From contig MU657188.1 in NCBI GenBank assembly GCA_026770575.1, positions 370,466 through 398,693 of the forward strand: 28,228 bases of DNA, read 5' to 3'. This stretch comes from Pelagophyceae sp. CCMP2097. Lineage: Eukaryota; Sar; Pelagophyceae. The translations under genes were made by a program, and so were the position numbers. Below are positions 26,392-28,228 of this stretch, piece after piece. The notes beneath the pieces are model-generated. The model saw nothing but the letters and a program-made list of their open reading frames with translations. It was not told the origin of the DNA and searched no databases. The first letter of the stretch is position 1, and every line of letters starts with the position of its first letter.

Positions 26392-26658
26392 CTATTCGTG
26401 TTGCCCGTAGAATTGGGCGTCGGCCGCGTGGTCGAAAGCGAAGTCGACGCCGCGGGTACGGAAAGGGGCTTTAAAGGGTTCGACCCGAACGCGAATACAC
26501 CGTGAAAGCTCGTGCAGGGAGCCTTTGTCGAAGAATGTCGCACGACGCGGACCGCCAGGGCAAGGGCGGTTTCGACTCCCGCGCGGTATCCACGGGGGCG
26601 GCGCCAGGCCTCTTGGTGGCCGCCGGCTCGAGGCACGAAACGAAAGAGTTCGAGGCAT
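26392..26658 (-). CDS. Possible coding fragment, unknown
   Basis: The C-terminal half of this minus frame reads FFDKGSLHELSRCIRVRVEP, FKAPFRTRGVDFAFDHAADA and QFYGQHE before a stop, with a balanced composition that the Pro/Arg-rich first half lacks. It could be a terminal exon. Other frames are open over the same bases and no acceptor is proven. Confidence 0.22.
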   Translation of the reverse strand: MPRTLSFRASSRRPPRGLAPPPWIPRGSRNRPCPGGPRRATFFDKGSLHELSRCIRVRVEPFKAPFRTRGVDFAFDHAADAQFYGQHE

Positions 26659-26659
26659 G

Positions 26660-27243
26660 ACGCGAAAGAGTTATGCAAGTCACTGGCAAGACGAGTACCA
26701 AGGGGGGGTCCGGGGGGTCTCCCCCCGGCGCCCGCGAGAGTCCAGGCCCGGCACGCCCCCAACCGGCGCGCCGAAACGTGCGATCGAATGTCTCACAGAG
26801 CGCCGCAGGACGACGACGACGATAGGCTGGACCGATAGCCATTGGCCCCCGGCGACTGAAAGGGTCGTCACTGACTGACTGAAGACGAGCACCGTATACC
26901 GCCGCATCCTCCTCGGGTGCGCACTTCCGGAGTCGGGAGCATGTCACAGCGGCTCACGTTTCGGCGCCGCACCGCCTCGCTTGGATACGATTGTCGGCCC
27001 AGACTCGGACCTTCGACAGTGCCGACTCACTCGAGTGCATACAAATTGTATCATACGAGAGCCTCTTTAGAGGCCAGCTTCGAAACCAGAGGGGCGGCCC
27101 CGTATCCCGCGTCGCGGAAAGGGCGAACGAGGTCGCGTGGCGGCGGCGTTACGGCAACTCGGCGAGCGAGGGCGTGCGGGCTGCACGATATGGTGCGTTG
27201 CGCACGGCATCGCAACGTCGGTACCACATAGATCTTGTGCGCG
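26660..27243. other. Intergenic stretch, no gene seen
   Basis: GC-rich with several short overlapping frames on both strands, no recognised motif and no repeat family. It is probably the 3' flank of the kelch gene. Confidence 0.4.
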
Positions 27244-28228
27244 TCACTCCCGGTGGCGCGTCGCTCGCGCGCTCCTTTCAGCATCGACGGCGAGCACCTC
27301 AGTTGAAGATGAGTTGCCCCCGAGCATGAGGATCCGGGCGTCTTCTCCAGCAGCGTCGAGTCGAACGGCTACAAAGCCACTGCGCGCACGCGGCATGGTC
27401 GGCCCCGGCGCAAACTCCATCGTCGCCACATCGAGGAGCTCGGTGGTGGCTAATTCCGTGGTTGACGAATTTTGCCCTCCGACAACAAGGACGTGGTGCG
27501 CGTCGACGGCCACGGCCGCGCAGAAACTGCGTGCCGAGCCCATCAACGGCCCGGGCGCGAACGCCATGGTCCGGACGTCGAGGACCTCCGTCGTTTGCAA
27601 AGATTGTCCTGGACCTGAATTGCCACCGGCCACCAAGATGTGGTGCTCGTCGAGCGCGACGGCCGCGCAGCCGAAGCGTAGAGTGGCCATAGTAGGCCCC
27701 GGCATGAAGGCCATTATGTAGAGTGGAGTGGCCATAGTAGGCTCCGACATGAAGACTATCGTGTCGAGGCTAAGAATCTCAGTTGTCGATAAGAAAGACG
27801 TGCCATCATAACCGCCAACGACGAGGACCCTGCGAGCGTCGAGTGCGACGGCGGTGCAGCCGGATCGCGCCGATTGCAAGTCCGGCCCCGGCGTGAACGT
27901 AAGCGTCGAGAGGTGGAAGATCTCCGTCGTGTTCAAAGAAAAACGATCGTCACCACCCACCAGAAGCACGCGGTCCGCGTCGATCTGGACGGCCGCACAG
28001 CGGAGTCGTCCCGTGAGCATGTTCGGCCCAGCCGTAAAGGCCATCGTCTGCATGTCGAGCATTAAGGTCGTGTTTAAAGTAGAATCACCTGAACGACCAC
28101 CAAACACGACAACGCGTCCGCCGGCGAGCACGACAGCAGATCCTAAACGTGCCGATCCCATCGCCGGCCCCGGTCGGAATGTTGCGTCGTCGGTCCACGG
28201 CCGCAAACCGAATACGGCGACCTCGAGG
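27244..28228 (-). CDS. Kelch-repeat beta-propeller protein, 5' end outside window
   Basis: The frame enters at the right edge (codons from 28227: LEVAVFGLRPWTDDATFRPG) and ends in TGA at 27244, giving 328 codons. The reading starts before the TTG at 28206, so that codon is not the start. Six kelch units are visible, each of the form F-x-x-G-P-x-M-x-x-x-R, a buried hydrophobic strand with AAV, then (R/H)-(V/I)-L-x-x-G-G and T-T-E-x-L-x-(V/L). The GG doublets are in VVVFGG, VLLVGG, VLVVGG, ILVAGG, VLVVGG and ILMLGG. Kelch propellers bind proteins and can be enzyme or adaptor domains; no catalytic residues or partner domain are seen here. A 45-bp in-frame duplication disturbs the fourth unit. 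The C-terminus after the last blade is short and basic (ERSARATRHRE). Intronless within the window. Confidence 0.9.
   Translation of the reverse strand, partial: LEVAVFGLRPWTDDATFRPGPAMGSARLGSAVVLAGGRVVVFGGRSGDSTLNTTLMLDMQTMAFTAGPNMLTGRLRCAAVQIDADRVLLVGGDDRFSLNTTEIFHLSTLTFTPGPDLQSARSGCTAVALDARRVLVVGGYDGTSFLSTTEILSLDTIVFMSEPTMATPLYIMAFMPGPTMATLRFGCAAVALDEHHILVAGGNSGPGQSLQTTEVLDVRTMAFAPGPLMGSARSFCAAVAVDAHHVLVVGGQNSSTTELATTELLDVATMEFAPGPTMPRARSGFVAVRLDAAGEDARILMLGGNSSSTEVLAVDAERSARATRHRE
27683..27772 (-). repeat. 45-bp tandem duplication in the kelch gene
   Basis: 27683-27727 and 27728-27772 are tandem copies with the best match in GTGGCCATAGTAGGCYCCG. They encode IVFMSEPTMATPLY and IMAFMPGPTMATLRF, so the frame is kept but a blade gains 15 residues. 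Confidence 0.8.

Noticed and set aside
28204..28206. TTG as start codon of the kelch gene
   Set aside because: The same frame continues to the window edge with kelch-like sequence, so the gene is 5'-incomplete here.

Overview
The window looks like nuclear DNA of a GC-rich microbial eukaryote. The evidence is spliceosomal introns (several sharing the donor GTGCGT), beta-propeller, TPR and Sel1-type genes, a scaffold gap and a dense load of repeats. One gene starts with a signal peptide followed by a transit-like segment, which suggests an alga with a complex plastid. A pelagophyte or another photosynthetic stramenopile is my best guess; it is inference, not proof.

Left half (about 0.8-14 kb). 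Non-repetitive coding islands on the minus strand (13983-12909, 6436-6187, 4588-4491, 1257-825) read as pieces of WD40-type propeller blades. Nearly all their ends fit intron borders with matching phase, so I read them as one WD40 gene of about ten exons and about 440 residues, running from ATG at 13983 to TGA at 825. Three of its introns are long (about 6.5, 1.6 and 3.2 kb) and consist almost only of short-period arrays and a recurring composite repeat of modules that I call A (about 180 bp, ends TTCGGGT/ACCCGAA), B (12-13 bp units with CTCGAG), C (12 bp units) and D. The 3.2 kb intron is a giant imperfect inverted repeat.

Middle (14-19 kb). A 17-bp array runs into an 897-base gap (14797-15693). 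After it come kelch remnants on both strands, a Sel1-repeat pseudogene, a tRNA-like element with an A-rich tail, and a recent local duplication.

19-21.7 kb is less GC-rich. It holds three closely spaced non-autonomous DNA-transposon-like elements with terminal inverted repeats (TIRs): one hAT-like with a near-perfect 8-bp target duplication, one flanked by TA, one flanked by CCAA.

Right part. A plastid-type TPR protein gene (24347-21802, minus) has three exons, and its 1.58-kb second intron is filled by the same A-B-C-D composite repeat. A kelch-repeat gene (27244 to the right edge, minus) runs off the window.

The main message is that one composite repeat family occupies introns of two unrelated genes, with normal short introns (43-73 bp) next to them. 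The very long reading frames seen in the repeat zones are by-products of GC-rich arrays that lack stop codons and are not annotated as genes.
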